From the NCBI RefSeq assembly GCF_022759505.1, contig NZ_CP094289.1, forward strand, positions 434,001 to 498,000: DNA of 64,000 bases, written 5' to 3'. The notes beneath the pieces are model-generated. The model was not told the DNA's origin, ran no database searches, and saw only the letters and a program-made list of their open reading frames with translations. How positions within the stretch are numbered: the stretch's first letter is position 1; each line of letters begins with the position of its first letter. The stretch is from Georgenia sp. TF02-10. GTDB taxonomy: Bacteria > Actinomycetota > Actinomycetes > Actinomycetales > Actinomycetaceae. The translations under genes and the position numbers were made by a program. Shown piece by piece: positions 53,565 through 62,254 of this stretch.

Positions 53565-54941
53565 ATGACCTCCCAGCAGTCCCAGCCGGCGGAGGACCCG
53601 CCCGTCGACCAGGCCAACGTGCGGCGCGCCGCGCTCGGCGGTCTCGTCGGCACCGCGCTGGAGCAGTACGACTTCGTCATCTACGGCACCGCCGCGGCGA
53701 TCATCTTCAACACGCTGTTCTTCCCCGACGTCTCCCCGGCGGTCGGCGTGATCGCCTCCCTCGGCGCGTACGCCGTCGGCTTCGCCGCCCGGCCGCTGGG
53801 CGGCCTGTTCTTCTCCCGCTTCGGCGACCGGCTCGGGCGCAAGTGGGTGCTGGTGTCCACCCTCTTCCTCATGGGCATCGCGACCTTCGCGATCGGCCTG
53901 CTGCCCACCTACGAGCAGGTCGGGATCCTCGCCCCCATCCTCCTGGTGCTGTGCCGGTTCCTGCAGGGCTTCGGCGCCGGGGCCGAGCAGGCCGGCGGGG
54001 TGACCCTGCTGGCCGAGACCGCCCGCCGCTCCCAGCGCGGGCTCTACTCCTCGCTGGTGTTCGTCGGCGCGGCCCTCGGCTCCGTCATCGGCGCGCTGGC
54101 CTGGATCCTCGCCCAGCGGCTGCCCGACGACGCGCTCGAGTCCTACGGGTGGCGCCTGGTCTTCTTCTCCTCCATCTTCGTGACGATCGCGGCCTACATC
54201 CTGCGGCGCAAGCTCAACGAGTCGCCGGTGTTCCAGGAGACCAAGAAGGCGCGCATCGGCAAGGCGGACACCCCCATCGGGGACGTGCTCAGGAACGGCC
54301 GGCCGAGCCTGCTCCGGGTGTTCTTCATCAACATGGGCTCCAACGGGCAGAGCTACATCTACCAGGTGTTCATGGGCAGCTATCTCGTGACCTGGCTGGG
54401 CGTGGAGGCCGACTTCATCCCCCAGATCCTGCTCCTCGGCGGCATCGGCGCCTGCTTCGCCGCCGTCGCCGCCGGCAGGGCCACCGACCTGGTCGGCCGC
54501 AAGCCCGTCATGCTCGCGGTGCTGATCTTCCTGTTCCTCTTCCCGATCCCCGCGTTCATGATGATCGACACCCGGAGCCCGGTCCTGATCGGCCTGGTCG
54601 TCGTCATCGGGTTCATGGTGGCCGGGTACGGCACGGTCGGCAGCCAGGGCGCCTTCTACGCCGAGATGTTCGGCTCGCGCTACCGCTACGCCGGCATCTC
54701 CCTCGCCCGGGAGTTCTCCTCGGTCTTCGGTGGCGGCATCGCCCCGCTGGTCTCCTCGGCGCTGATCACCTGGGCGTCGGGCAGCTGGTGGCCCGTGGCC
54801 GCCTACATGATGGTCATGATCGGCCTGTCGATCATCGCGACGCTGCTCTCGCCGGAGACCCGCGGCCGCGACCTGCACCTGGAGGCGGACGCCGTCGACA
54901 AACGGCGCGCCGTGCCGGCCGGTCCCTCCACCGAGACCTGA
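53565..54941 (+). CDS. MFS transporter, metabolite:H+ symporter (MHS) family
   Basis: 458-aa inner-membrane transporter with 12 predicted helices. MHS hallmarks are TALEQYDFVIYGTAAA at helix 1, the loop FGDRLGRKWVL after helix 2, RFLQGFGAGAEQAGG in helix 4, and the second-half loop ATDLVGRKPVM. MHS members carry proline/betaine, citrate, shikimate and similar compounds. Position after the IdnD-like and DUF4862 genes suggests a sugar-acid or related organic acid, but proline-type substrates are also possible. ATG 53565 follows GAGGAG. Confidence 0.88.
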   Translation: MTSQQSQPAEDPPVDQANVRRAALGGLVGTALEQYDFVIYGTAAAIIFNTLFFPDVSPAVGVIASLGAYAVGFAARPLGGLFFSRFGDRLGRKWVLVSTLFLMGIATFAIGLLPTYEQVGILAPILLVLCRFLQGFGAGAEQAGGVTLLAETARRSQRGLYSSLVFVGAALGSVIGALAWILAQRLPDDALESYGWRLVFFSSIFVTIAAYILRRKLNESPVFQETKKARIGKADTPIGDVLRNGRPSLLRVFFINMGSNGQSYIYQVFMGSYLVTWLGVEADFIPQILLLGGIGACFAAVAAGRATDLVGRKPVMLAVLIFLFLFPIPAFMMIDTRSPVLIGLVVVIGFMVAGYGTVGSQGAFYAEMFGSRYRYAGISLAREFSSVFGGGIAPLVSSALITWASGSWWPVAAYMMVMIGLSIIATLLSPETRGRDLHLEADAVDKRRAVPAGPSTET

Positions 54942-55104
54942 CGACGACGCCCGTGGCGCGGGCGGTCCCGGGCCCGCGCCGCGGTCGGTTGCCCGCCTCG
55001 GGCTTGCGCCCAGTCGACGGTCGGCGCCCGAGCCCGCCCCCGCCGCCCGAGCCCGCCCCCACTGCCCGGCGCCCAAGTCCGCCCCCACCACCTCGCGCCC
55101 GACG

Positions 55105-55110
55105 TACCCT
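55105..55110 (+). promoter_or_regulatory. -10 element, leaderless icmF start
   Basis: TACCCT followed by 7 bases and ATG 55118. The preceding spacer has repeated CGCCCGAGCCCGCCCCC units and no gene. Confidence 0.55.
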
Positions 55111-55117
55111 CGAAGGC

Positions 55118-58100
55118 ATGTCCAACGACGGGCTGGAGCAGCGTCCCGGTACGACCGCCGTCTTCTCGCCCGGGGGTAGCGCACCCCCGGGCCCGCACCT
55201 GCACGCCCGGGCCGGCGGCGTCGCCGCGGTCGCGCCCACCCACGAGCGCACCGAGACCAGGGCCCCAACTGCCCCCCAGGACCGCGCCGCGCCCACGGCC
55301 TCGGCACCGACCACCGGCCCGGACGCGGCCGGCGGCCTGCACGTCCCCGTCCACCCGGTGCGCGTGGTCACGGCCTCCAGCCTGTTCGACGGCCACGACG
55401 CCGCCATCAACATCATGCGCCGCATCCTGCAGGCCCAGGGCTGCGAGGTGATCCACCTCGGGCACAACCGGTCGGTCGCGGAGGTGGTGGCCGCCGCCGT
55501 CGAGGAGGACGTCCAGGCGGTCGCCGTCTCCTCCTACCAGGGCGGGCACCTGGAGTACTTCGGCTACCTCGCCGCGGAGCTGCGGCGCCAGGGGTGCGGG
55601 CACGTGCGGGTCTTCGGTGGTGGCGGCGGCACGATCGTGCCGGCCGAGATCGCCGAGCTCGCCGCCGTCGGCGTCACCATCTTCTCCCCGGCGGACGGCC
55701 AGCGCCTCGGCCTGCCCGGCATGGTCAACCAGATCGTCCGGGCCGCCGACGTCGACCCGGTCACCCAGGGCGGGCCGCTGACCGACCTCGCCGGCCTGCG
55801 CGCCGGGGACCGCCGCGCCCTCGCCCGCGCGCTGACCGCCCTGGAGGCCGGCCGCCTGCCGGCCGCGCTCCGCCGCGAGCTGCGCGAGGCCGCCGCCGCC
55901 CGCCGGGCCCCCGTGCTGGGCATCACCGGCACCGGCGGGTCCGGCAAGTCCTCCCTCACCGACGAGTTGCTCCGCCGCCTCCGCCTGGACAGCGGGGACG
56001 CCGCCCGCGTCGCCGTCCTCGCTGTGGACCCCACCCGCCGCCGCGGCGGCGGGGCGCTGCTCGGGGACCGGATCCGGATGAACGCCCTCGACGGCGACCA
56101 CCTCTTCCTCCGCTCCCTCGCCACCCGCGGCGCCACCGGGGAGGTGCCGCCCTACCTGGACGACCTCGTCGCCGCCGCCCAGGCCTGGGGCGCGGACCTC
56201 GTCGTCGTGGAGACCCCGGGCATCGGGCAGGGCGACGCCGGCATCGTCGAGCACGTCGACGTCCCGGTCTACGTCATGACCCCGGAGTTCGGCGCCGCCA
56301 CCCAGCTCGAGAAGATCGACATGCTCGACGCCGCCGACGTCGTGGTCATCAACAAGTTCGACCGGCGCGGCGCCGAGGACGCGCTGCGGGACGTGCGCCG
56401 GCAGGTCGCCCGTAACCGGCTGCAGTTCGCCGCGGACCCGGCCGACCTGCCGGTCTTCGGCACCGTCGCCTCCCGGTTCCACGACGACGGCGTCACCGCC
56501 CTGTACCAGCACCTGCGCACCGCCCTGGCCGCCCGCGGGCTGGACGTGCCCGCCGGCCGGCTGCCCGCGGTGACCACCAAGGTCTCCACCCAGGTCGCCC
56601 CGCTCGTCCCCGGCGCCCGCGAGCGCTACCTCGCCGAGGCGGCCGAGGCCGTGCGGGCCTACCACCGGCGCACCGCCGAGCAGGCCGCCGTCGCCCGCAC
56701 CCGCCAGCGCCTGGCCGCCGCCCGGGACGTGCTGGCCGGGCGCGGTGCGCCGACGGCGGACCTGGAGGACGCCGTCGCCGACCACCCGCTGGCCGACGAC
56801 GCCGCCGCGCTGCTCACCGCCTGGCCCGCCCAGGCCGACGCCGCCGCGGCCCTGGAGCCGGGAACCACGCTGTCCGGCATCGCCGTGCCCCGCCTGGCCC
56901 TGCCCCGGCTGCACGACGACGGCGACCTGCTCACCTGGCTGCGCGCGGAGCACCTGCCCGGCCACTTCCCCTACACCGCCGGGGTCTTCCCGCGCCGGCG
57001 CACCGACGAGCACCCCACCCGGATGTTCGCCGGGGAGGGGGAGCCGGCCCGGACCAACCGCCGCTTCCACCTGCTCGCCGCCGGCCAGCCGGCCGCCCGG
57101 CTGTCCACCGCGTTCGACTCGGTCACCCTCTACGGCGCCGAGCCGGCCGAGCAGCCGGACGTCTACGGCAAGGTCGGCAACGCCGGCGTCTCGGTGGCCA
57201 CCGTGGAGGACGTGCGGGACCTGTACGCCGGGTTCGACCTGTGCGCCCCGACCACCTCGGTGTCGATGACCATCAACGGGCCGGCGCCGGCGATCCTGGC
57301 CATGTTCCTCACCGTCGCCGTCGACCAGCGCCTCGCCGCCGCCGAGGCCGAGCGGGGCCGGCCGCTGACCGAGGAGGAGGTGGCGCAGACCCGCGCGGCG
57401 GCGCTGCGCACCGTCCGCGGCACCGTCCAGGCGGACATCCTCAAGGAGGACCAGGGGCAGAACACCTGCATCTTCTCCACCGACTTCGCCCTCGGGCTGA
57501 TGGCGGACGTGCAGGAGTGGTTCATCGCCCACGACGTGCGGCGGTTCTACTCGGTGTCGATCAGCGGCTACCACATCGCCGAGGCGGGGGCGAACCCCCT
57601 CACCCAGCTCGCCTTCACCCTGGCGAACGGGCTGACCTACGTGGAGGCCTACCGCGCCCGCGGGATGGCGGTGGACGACTTCGCCCCGAACCTGTCGTTC
57701 TTCTTCTCCAACGGGATGGACCCGGAGTACTCGGTGCTGGGCCGGGTGGCCCGGCGGGTGTGGGCGATCACCATGCGGGAGCGCTACGGCGCGAACGAGC
57801 GCAGCCAGCGGCTGAAGTACCACGTGCAGACCTCCGGCCGGTCGCTGCACGCCCAGGAGATGGCGTTCAACGACATCCGCACCACCCTGCAGGCGCTGCT
57901 CGCCCTGAACGACTCCGCCAATTCCCTGCACACCAACGCCTACGACGAGGCGGTGACCACGCCCACCGAGGAGTCGGTGCGCCGGGCGCTGGCGATCCAG
58001 CTCATCCTCACCAGCGAGTGGGGGCTGTCGCTGAACGAGAACCCCAACCAGGGCTCCTTCGTCCTGGCCGAGCTCACCGCGCTGGTGGAGGAGGCGGTGC

Positions 58101-58621
58101 TGGCCGAGCTCGACCGGCTCTCCGCCCGCGGCGGCGTCCTCGGCGCGATGGAGACCGGGTACCAGCGGGGCAGGATCCAGGACGAGTCGCTGCTGTACGA
58201 GCAGCGCAAGCACGACGGGTCGCTGCCCATCGTCGGGGTCAACACCTTCCTGCCGCCGGAGCGGGCGGGGTCCGGGGACGGTGCGTCCGCGGCGGCCGAC
58301 GGCGGTGGGCCGGGCGACGGCGGCGGGTCGGGCGGGGACGGCCGTGCCGCGGCTCCCGACGGCGCCCGTGGCGGTGCCGCCTCGACGCCGGCCCTCGCCC
58401 GGTCGACCGAGGAGGAGAAGCAGCGGCAGATCGCGCGGCTGCGGGACTTCCAGGCCCGCCACGCCGCCGAGGCGCCGGCCGCCCTGGACCGGCTGCGGTC
58501 GGCGGCCCTGGCCGGGGAGAACGTCTTCGACGTGCTGATGGACGTCGTGCGGGTGTGCTCGCTCGGCCAGATCACCCAGGCGTTGTACGAGGTCGGCGGC
58601 CGCTACCGGCGCTCGATGTGA
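55118..58621 (+). CDS. icmF: Fused isobutyryl-CoA mutase IcmF (B12 domain, G-protein chaperone, mutase)
   Basis: 1167-aa adenosylcobalamin enzyme that interconverts isobutyryl-CoA and n-butyryl-CoA (some act on pivalyl- or isovaleryl-CoA). The N-terminal B12-binding domain has SLFDGHDAAINIMRRIL with the cobalt-ligand His (about residue 93). The central MeaB-like G domain has the P-loop GTGGSGKSS (about 270) and NKFD. The C-terminal mutase domain opens with FPYTAGVFPRRR (about 617). Two low-complexity stretches are unusual: an Ala/Pro/Thr-rich N-terminal 70 aa and a Gly/Asp/Ala-rich insert near residues 1050-1085. It is a stand-alone gene with a leaderless-type promoter. Confidence 0.93.
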   Translation: MSNDGLEQRPGTTAVFSPGGSAPPGPHLHARAGGVAAVAPTHERTETRAPTAPQDRAAPTASAPTTGPDAAGGLHVPVHPVRVVTASSLFDGHDAAINIMRRILQAQGCEVIHLGHNRSVAEVVAAAVEEDVQAVAVSSYQGGHLEYFGYLAAELRRQGCGHVRVFGGGGGTIVPAEIAELAAVGVTIFSPADGQRLGLPGMVNQIVRAADVDPVTQGGPLTDLAGLRAGDRRALARALTALEAGRLPAALRRELREAAAARRAPVLGITGTGGSGKSSLTDELLRRLRLDSGDAARVAVLAVDPTRRRGGGALLGDRIRMNALDGDHLFLRSLATRGATGEVPPYLDDLVAAAQAWGADLVVVETPGIGQGDAGIVEHVDVPVYVMTPEFGAATQLEKIDMLDAADVVVINKFDRRGAEDALRDVRRQVARNRLQFAADPADLPVFGTVASRFHDDGVTALYQHLRTALAARGLDVPAGRLPAVTTKVSTQVAPLVPGARERYLAEAAEAVRAYHRRTAEQAAVARTRQRLAAARDVLAGRGAPTADLEDAVADHPLADDAAALLTAWPAQADAAAALEPGTTLSGIAVPRLALPRLHDDGDLLTWLRAEHLPGHFPYTAGVFPRRRTDEHPTRMFAGEGEPARTNRRFHLLAAGQPAARLSTAFDSVTLYGAEPAEQPDVYGKVGNAGVSVATVEDVRDLYAGFDLCAPTTSVSMTINGPAPAILAMFLTVAVDQRLAAAEAERGRPLTEEEVAQTRAAALRTVRGTVQADILKEDQGQNTCIFSTDFALGLMADVQEWFIAHDVRRFYSVSISGYHIAEAGANPLTQLAFTLANGLTYVEAYRARGMAVDDFAPNLSFFFSNGMDPEYSVLGRVARRVWAITMRERYGANERSQRLKYHVQTSGRSLHAQEMAFNDIRTTLQALLALNDSANSLHTNAYDEAVTTPTEESVRRALAIQLILTSEWGLSLNENPNQGSFVLAELTALVEEAVLAELDRLSARGGVLGAMETGYQRGRIQDESLLYEQRKHDGSLPIVGVNTFLPPERAGSGDGASAAADGGGPGDGGGSGGDGRAAAPDGARGGAASTPALARSTEEEKQRQIARLRDFQARHAAEAPAALDRLRSAALAGENVFDVLMDVVRVCSLGQITQALYEVGGRYRRSM

Positions 58622-58718
58622 CCGGCGGCCCGGATGCGTAGCGGTGCGTCGTGCCTGACCAGGTGGTGCCGAGGTCGTTGACGCGCTGGACGACTTCCTC
58701 GTCGAGCGGCGTACTCAC
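58572..58718 (-). pseudogene. Truncated remnant of a RES-domain toxin gene
   Basis: The GTG at 58718 overlaps the antitoxin stop by 4 bases, the usual layout for Xre/MbcA-RES operons. The frame reads STPLDEEVVQRVNDLGTTWS then GTTHRYASGPP, resembling the start of a RES-domain toxin. It then runs antisense into the 3' end of icmF and stops after 48 codons. A full RES toxin has about 150-200 residues, so almost all of it is missing. Family assignment rests mainly on context. Confidence 0.5.
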
Positions 58719-59065
58719 ATCAACACGCCGTCAGCAACCGCATCGATCAGATCGAGCACGTCCTTATAGGCCCCGGCCCGGATCCGGTCAGCAGGGGTGT
58801 CGTGCCCGAGCAGGCGGTTGGGGGTGAACATCCACAGGTTCGCCTCCTCCGCCGGCAGCACCTCGGTGAGGGCTTCGGCGACGTAGGCAAGCTCGACCAG
58901 CCGCTGCTTGTTCAGCCGCTGTGGGACAGCTTCACCCCTGGACCAGCGCGACACCGACCGGGCGGAGGCGTCAACGATGGAGCCGATCTCGTCTTGCGTG
59001 AGCCCAAGGGCGGCGATGAGGTCGCTCACCTTGTGGGCCAGAGCTCCTGGGGCAGCCACAGGCAT
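58715..59065 (-). CDS. Xre/MbcA/ParS-type antitoxin
   Basis: 116-aa protein. The N-terminal helix-turn-helix reads LIAALGLTQDEIGSIVDASARSVSRWSRG (quoted in part elsewhere). The C-terminal toxin-binding domain shows EANLWMFTPNRLLGHDTPADRI, typical of MbcA/Xre antitoxins that neutralise RES-domain NAD+-degrading toxins and repress their own operon. Its partner gene at 58718 is truncated, so this antitoxin now appears to be orphaned. The ATG at 59065 is the longest frame and GTG/ATG alternatives are few. Confidence 0.82.
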   Translation of the reverse strand: MPVAAPGALAHKVSDLIAALGLTQDEIGSIVDASARSVSRWSRGEAVPQRLNKQRLVELAYVAEALTEVLPAEEANLWMFTPNRLLGHDTPADRIRAGAYKDVLDLIDAVADGVLM

Positions 59066-59315
59066 GTCACCTTCTCTGGCGGCTGTTTGTCGAACGCTCT
59101 GTCGCCAACTATGTCACTCCGAAGGGCAGTGGTCGACACCGGGAGGGAAAGCCTTAGGTGTCCAGTTCCGCCTCGGGCGCCAAGGCCACCAGAAGGTCGA
59201 GGACTTCGTCGCTCGGCAGCCCGCGAGCGTCTCGGGCATCGTCCTGGACCCCCACAGTACGGCCGGCGCCAGAAGCTCCGGCCGGCACCAAAGGGCTGCG
59301 GCCGACCTCGCTCGG
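59066..59315. other. 250-bp region with no intact gene; possible gene fragment on the minus strand
   Basis: On the minus strand, downstream of the antitoxin-like gene at 59537, one frame around 59158-59260 reads DEVLDLLVALAPEAELDT before a stop. This looks protein-like but has no start in frame with it. It may be the tail of a decayed toxin or antitoxin gene. No family was recognised. Confidence 0.3.
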
Positions 59316-59537
59316 TCACCTGCCGAACTCCTCCCTGACCTCGTCCATGAGGCTCGCGAGGTCGACCTGGCGCTCGGCCCGGACGGGTCGGGCGAGCTCC
59401 CGGGCGACCCAGTCGTCGGTCTCCGACGTCCTCACCGCCCGCTCGATGGCTTCCCGCGCCACGGCCGACAGGGAGATGTTGCGCTCGCGGGCCCGGCGGT
59501 AGAGCTCGTCCGGGAGGTAGACACTCACCTTCGGCAT
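59316..59537 (-). CDS. Ribbon-helix-helix antitoxin-like protein
   Basis: 73 aa. The N-terminal MPKVSVYLPDELYRRARERN is the classic ribbon-helix-helix beta-strand and first helix of CopG/VapB/CcdA-like antitoxins. LSAVAREAIERAV forms the second helix, and the C-terminal tail (ETDDWVARELARP...) would bind a toxin. ATG 59537 is chosen because homology begins there. No intact toxin gene follows; the frame overlapping its stop (59319) is not convincing. Confidence 0.75.
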   Translation of the reverse strand: MPKVSVYLPDELYRRARERNISLSAVAREAIERAVRTSETDDWVARELARPVRAERQVDLASLMDEVREEFGR

Positions 59538-59743
59538 GACCCCATGTTCCTCTTCCGAGGACCCTCTGGGGATACCGATGGTGCGGGCGGGCTCATCCCG
59601 CGCGGTCACCGCTCCCGGTCACGTGCTCGGCACGCAGGTGCGGCGGCGCGAGGGCGGCGTGCGCGATCCCGACGGCCGCTGGGACCGTGAGGTCCCGCCG
59701 TCGTCGGGCCGCCGTCGCCCCCGCTGCCGGGCCCCCCCGGCCC

Positions 59744-62062
59744 TCAGCCCCGCTGGGCCACCGGCTCGGCCTCCGCCCGGCGGGCGTCCGGCGCCGGCCG
59801 CCGGCCCAGCGCCGCCGCGACGCCAGCCTGCGGGCTCAGGTCGATCCGGCGGAGCAGCTGGGCGTTCAGGGCGACGACCACGGTGGACAGCGACATGAGC
59901 AGCGCGCCGAGCGCCATCGGCATCACGAACCCGACCGGGGCCAGCACACCGGCGGCCAGCGGGACGGCCACCAGGTTGTACCCCGCCGCCCACCACAGGT
60001 TCTGCTTCATCTTCCGGTAGGCCGCCCGGGAGAGCTCGATGACGGACAGCACCGAGCGCGGGTCGTCCGAGGCGAGGATGACCCCGGCCGAGGCGATCGC
60101 TACGTCGGTGCCGGCGCCGATGGCGATCCCGACGTCGGCCTGCGCCAGCGCCGGGGCGTCGTTGACGCCGTCGCCGACCATCGCCACCCGCCGGCCCCGC
60201 TGCTGCAGCGCGCTGACCTGCTCGCTCTTGTGCTCCGGCCGCACCTCGGCGAGGACCTGGTCGATGCCGAGCTCGTCGGCGACCGCCCGGGCCACCGGCT
60301 TCGCGTCCCCGGTGATCATCACGACCTGCACGCCCAGGGCGTGCAGGGCCTGAACCGCCTCCCGCGACTCCGGCCGGACCTCGTCGGCCAGCGCGAGCGC
60401 GCCGACCACCTCGTCGCCGTCGACGACGTGCAGCACGGTGGCGCCCTCGTCCGCCCAGCCCTCGCTCGCCGGCAGCGGGACGAGGTGGCGGGCGGTTAGC
60501 AGCCCGGGGCCGCCGACGGCCACGGCCCGCCCGTCCACGGTGGCGTGCACGCCGGCGCCGGGGTCGGCCGAGAAGTCGGTCGACGGCGGGACGTCCAGGC
60601 CGCGGTCGGCGGCGGCGTCGCGGATGGCCCGGGCCAGCGGGTGCTCGCTGTCGCGCTCGACGGCGGCCGCCAGGGCCAGCACGTCCGCGTCGGGCCGCCC
60701 GTCGGCGGGAGCGAGGTGGGTGAGGGCCGGCCGGCCGAGGGTCAGCGTGCCGGTCTTGTCGAAGACCACCGTGTCCACCGTGCGCATCTGCTCCAGCGCC
60801 ATCCGGTCGGTGACCAGCACCCCGCCCCGGGCGGCGCGCTCGGTCGCGATCGAGACCACGAGCGGGATGGCCAGGCCGAGGGCGTGCGGGCAGGCGATGA
60901 CCAGGACGGTGATGACGCGGGTCCAGGCCTGCTCGGGGGTGCCGAGGACGGACCAGGCCAGGAGGGTGAGGACCGCGGCGCCGAGGGCGAACCAGAAGAG
61001 CCAGCCGGCCGCCCGGTCGGCCAGCCGCTGGGCGCGGGTGGCGGAGGACTGCGCCTGGGACACCAGGCGCTGGATGCCGGCCAGGGCGGTGTCCTCGCCG
61101 ACGGCGGTGATCCGCACCCGCAGCGCGCTGTCGGTGGCCACGGTGCCGGCGACGACGTGGTCGCCCACCTGCCGGCGCACCGGGGTGGACTCCCCGGTGA
61201 TCATCGACTCGTCGACGGCGGCGCCGCCCGCGACCACCTCGCCGTCGGCGGGCACGCGCCCGCCGGGGCGGACGACGACGACGTCGCCGAGCGTGAGCTG
61301 GGCCGGCGGGACGGTCACGGTGGCGTCGCCGTCGACCTTCTCCGCCTCGTCCGGCAGCAGGGCCGCGAGCGAGCCCAGGGCGGAGGAGGTCTGGGCGAGG
61401 GAGCGCATCTCGACCCAGTGGCCGAGCAGCATGATGACGACGAGGAGGGCGAGCTCCCACCAGTAGTCCAGGTCGTGGGGGAGCAGGCCGAGGCTGGCGC
61501 CCCAGGAGGCGACGAAGGCGACCGTGATCGCCATGCCGATGAGCAGCATCATCCCCGGCGCGCGGCTGCGGGCCTCGCTGACCGCCCCGGTGAGGAACGG
61601 GCGCCCGCCCCAGACGTAGATCACCGTGCCGAGCACGGGGGACACCGCGCCGAGGCCGGGGACGTCGGGCAGGTCGTAGCCGAGGATCGACGCGAACATC
61701 GGGCTGAGCACCACGGTGGGCACCGCGAGGGCGAGCATGATCCAGAACAGCCGCCGGAACTGCTCGACGTGCCCGGCGTGGCCCTCGTGCCCGGCGTGCC
61801 CGGCGTGGCCCCCGTGCCCGGCATGCCCGGCGTGGTCCTGGTGGCCGTGGCCGTCGGGCCCGGCGTGGACATCGTGCCCGGCACGGTCGTGGTGCCCGGC
61901 GTGGACATCGTGGTTCTCGTGCCCGGCGCGGTCCCCGGCCGCGCCGTCGACCTCCCCGGCGCGGTGGGCCACCGACCCGCCCTGCCGCCCGGTCAGCTCG
62001 CCGGGTGGCGAGGAGCCGGCAGGGTCCTCGGTGGGGGAGTTCGGGTAGTGCTTCGCGGTCAT
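59744..62062 (-). CDS. copB: Copper-translocating P-type ATPase (CopB-like, P1B)
   Basis: 772-aa heavy-metal pump. The cytoplasmic N-terminus is a His/Gly/Asp-rich metal-binding tail (repeats of GHAGHAG, DHAGHAGHGGHAGH) in place of a CxxC domain. The core has the TGES motif (MITGESTPV), the metal site VIACPHALGLAIP (CPH, as in CopB rather than CPC), phosphorylation motif VVFDKTGTLT, HP locus DSEHPLARA and hinge MVGDGVNDAPAL. ATG 62062 is just downstream of a CsoR-like operator, so copper probably induces it. CopB types export Cu(II) or Cu(I). Confidence 0.92.
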   Translation of the reverse strand: MTAKHYPNSPTEDPAGSSPPGELTGRQGGSVAHRAGEVDGAAGDRAGHENHDVHAGHHDRAGHDVHAGPDGHGHQDHAGHAGHGGHAGHAGHEGHAGHVEQFRRLFWIMLALAVPTVVLSPMFASILGYDLPDVPGLGAVSPVLGTVIYVWGGRPFLTGAVSEARSRAPGMMLLIGMAITVAFVASWGASLGLLPHDLDYWWELALLVVIMLLGHWVEMRSLAQTSSALGSLAALLPDEAEKVDGDATVTVPPAQLTLGDVVVVRPGGRVPADGEVVAGGAAVDESMITGESTPVRRQVGDHVVAGTVATDSALRVRITAVGEDTALAGIQRLVSQAQSSATRAQRLADRAAGWLFWFALGAAVLTLLAWSVLGTPEQAWTRVITVLVIACPHALGLAIPLVVSIATERAARGGVLVTDRMALEQMRTVDTVVFDKTGTLTLGRPALTHLAPADGRPDADVLALAAAVERDSEHPLARAIRDAAADRGLDVPPSTDFSADPGAGVHATVDGRAVAVGGPGLLTARHLVPLPASEGWADEGATVLHVVDGDEVVGALALADEVRPESREAVQALHALGVQVVMITGDAKPVARAVADELGIDQVLAEVRPEHKSEQVSALQQRGRRVAMVGDGVNDAPALAQADVGIAIGAGTDVAIASAGVILASDDPRSVLSVIELSRAAYRKMKQNLWWAAGYNLVAVPLAAGVLAPVGFVMPMALGALLMSLSTVVVALNAQLLRRIDLSPQAGVAAALGRRPAPDARRAEAEPVAQRG

Positions 62063-62092
62063 GACAGCCCCTGACGACGGATGGATCCAACG

Positions 62093-62110
62093 TATACCCA
62101 TGGGGGGTAT
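62093..62110. promoter_or_regulatory. CsoR-like copper operator
   Basis: ATACCC (62094-62099) and GGGTAT (62105-62110) form a perfect inverted repeat separated by 5 bases, starting 32 bases upstream of the CopB ATG. CsoR repressors of actinomycetes bind such TACCC...GGGTA sites. No csoR gene is in the window. Confidence 0.65.
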
Positions 62111-62254
62111 GCAGGCCGCAACCCGACGACGCCTCTCGTTGTTCCCCACCGTGCCCGTGCCTGCGTGCCTCCTGCCGGCCGTGCCGGCCCCCGCTGTCCA
62201 GCGTCCGGCCGGCGCCCCCGACCGGCCCGGGACGTCGGTCCCCGGGCTGGTCGG

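Noticed and set aside
54803-58462. A 1219-residue minus-strand open frame opposite icmF
   Set aside because: It is composition-driven shadow of icmF; the plus-strand frame has clear B12, GTPase and mutase motifs.
59026-59319. 97-aa frame overlapping the stop of the ribbon-helix-helix gene as a VapC-like toxin
   Set aside because: No PIN-domain acidic residues are present and the sequence is Arg/Pro/Gly-rich; another frame there looks more protein-like.
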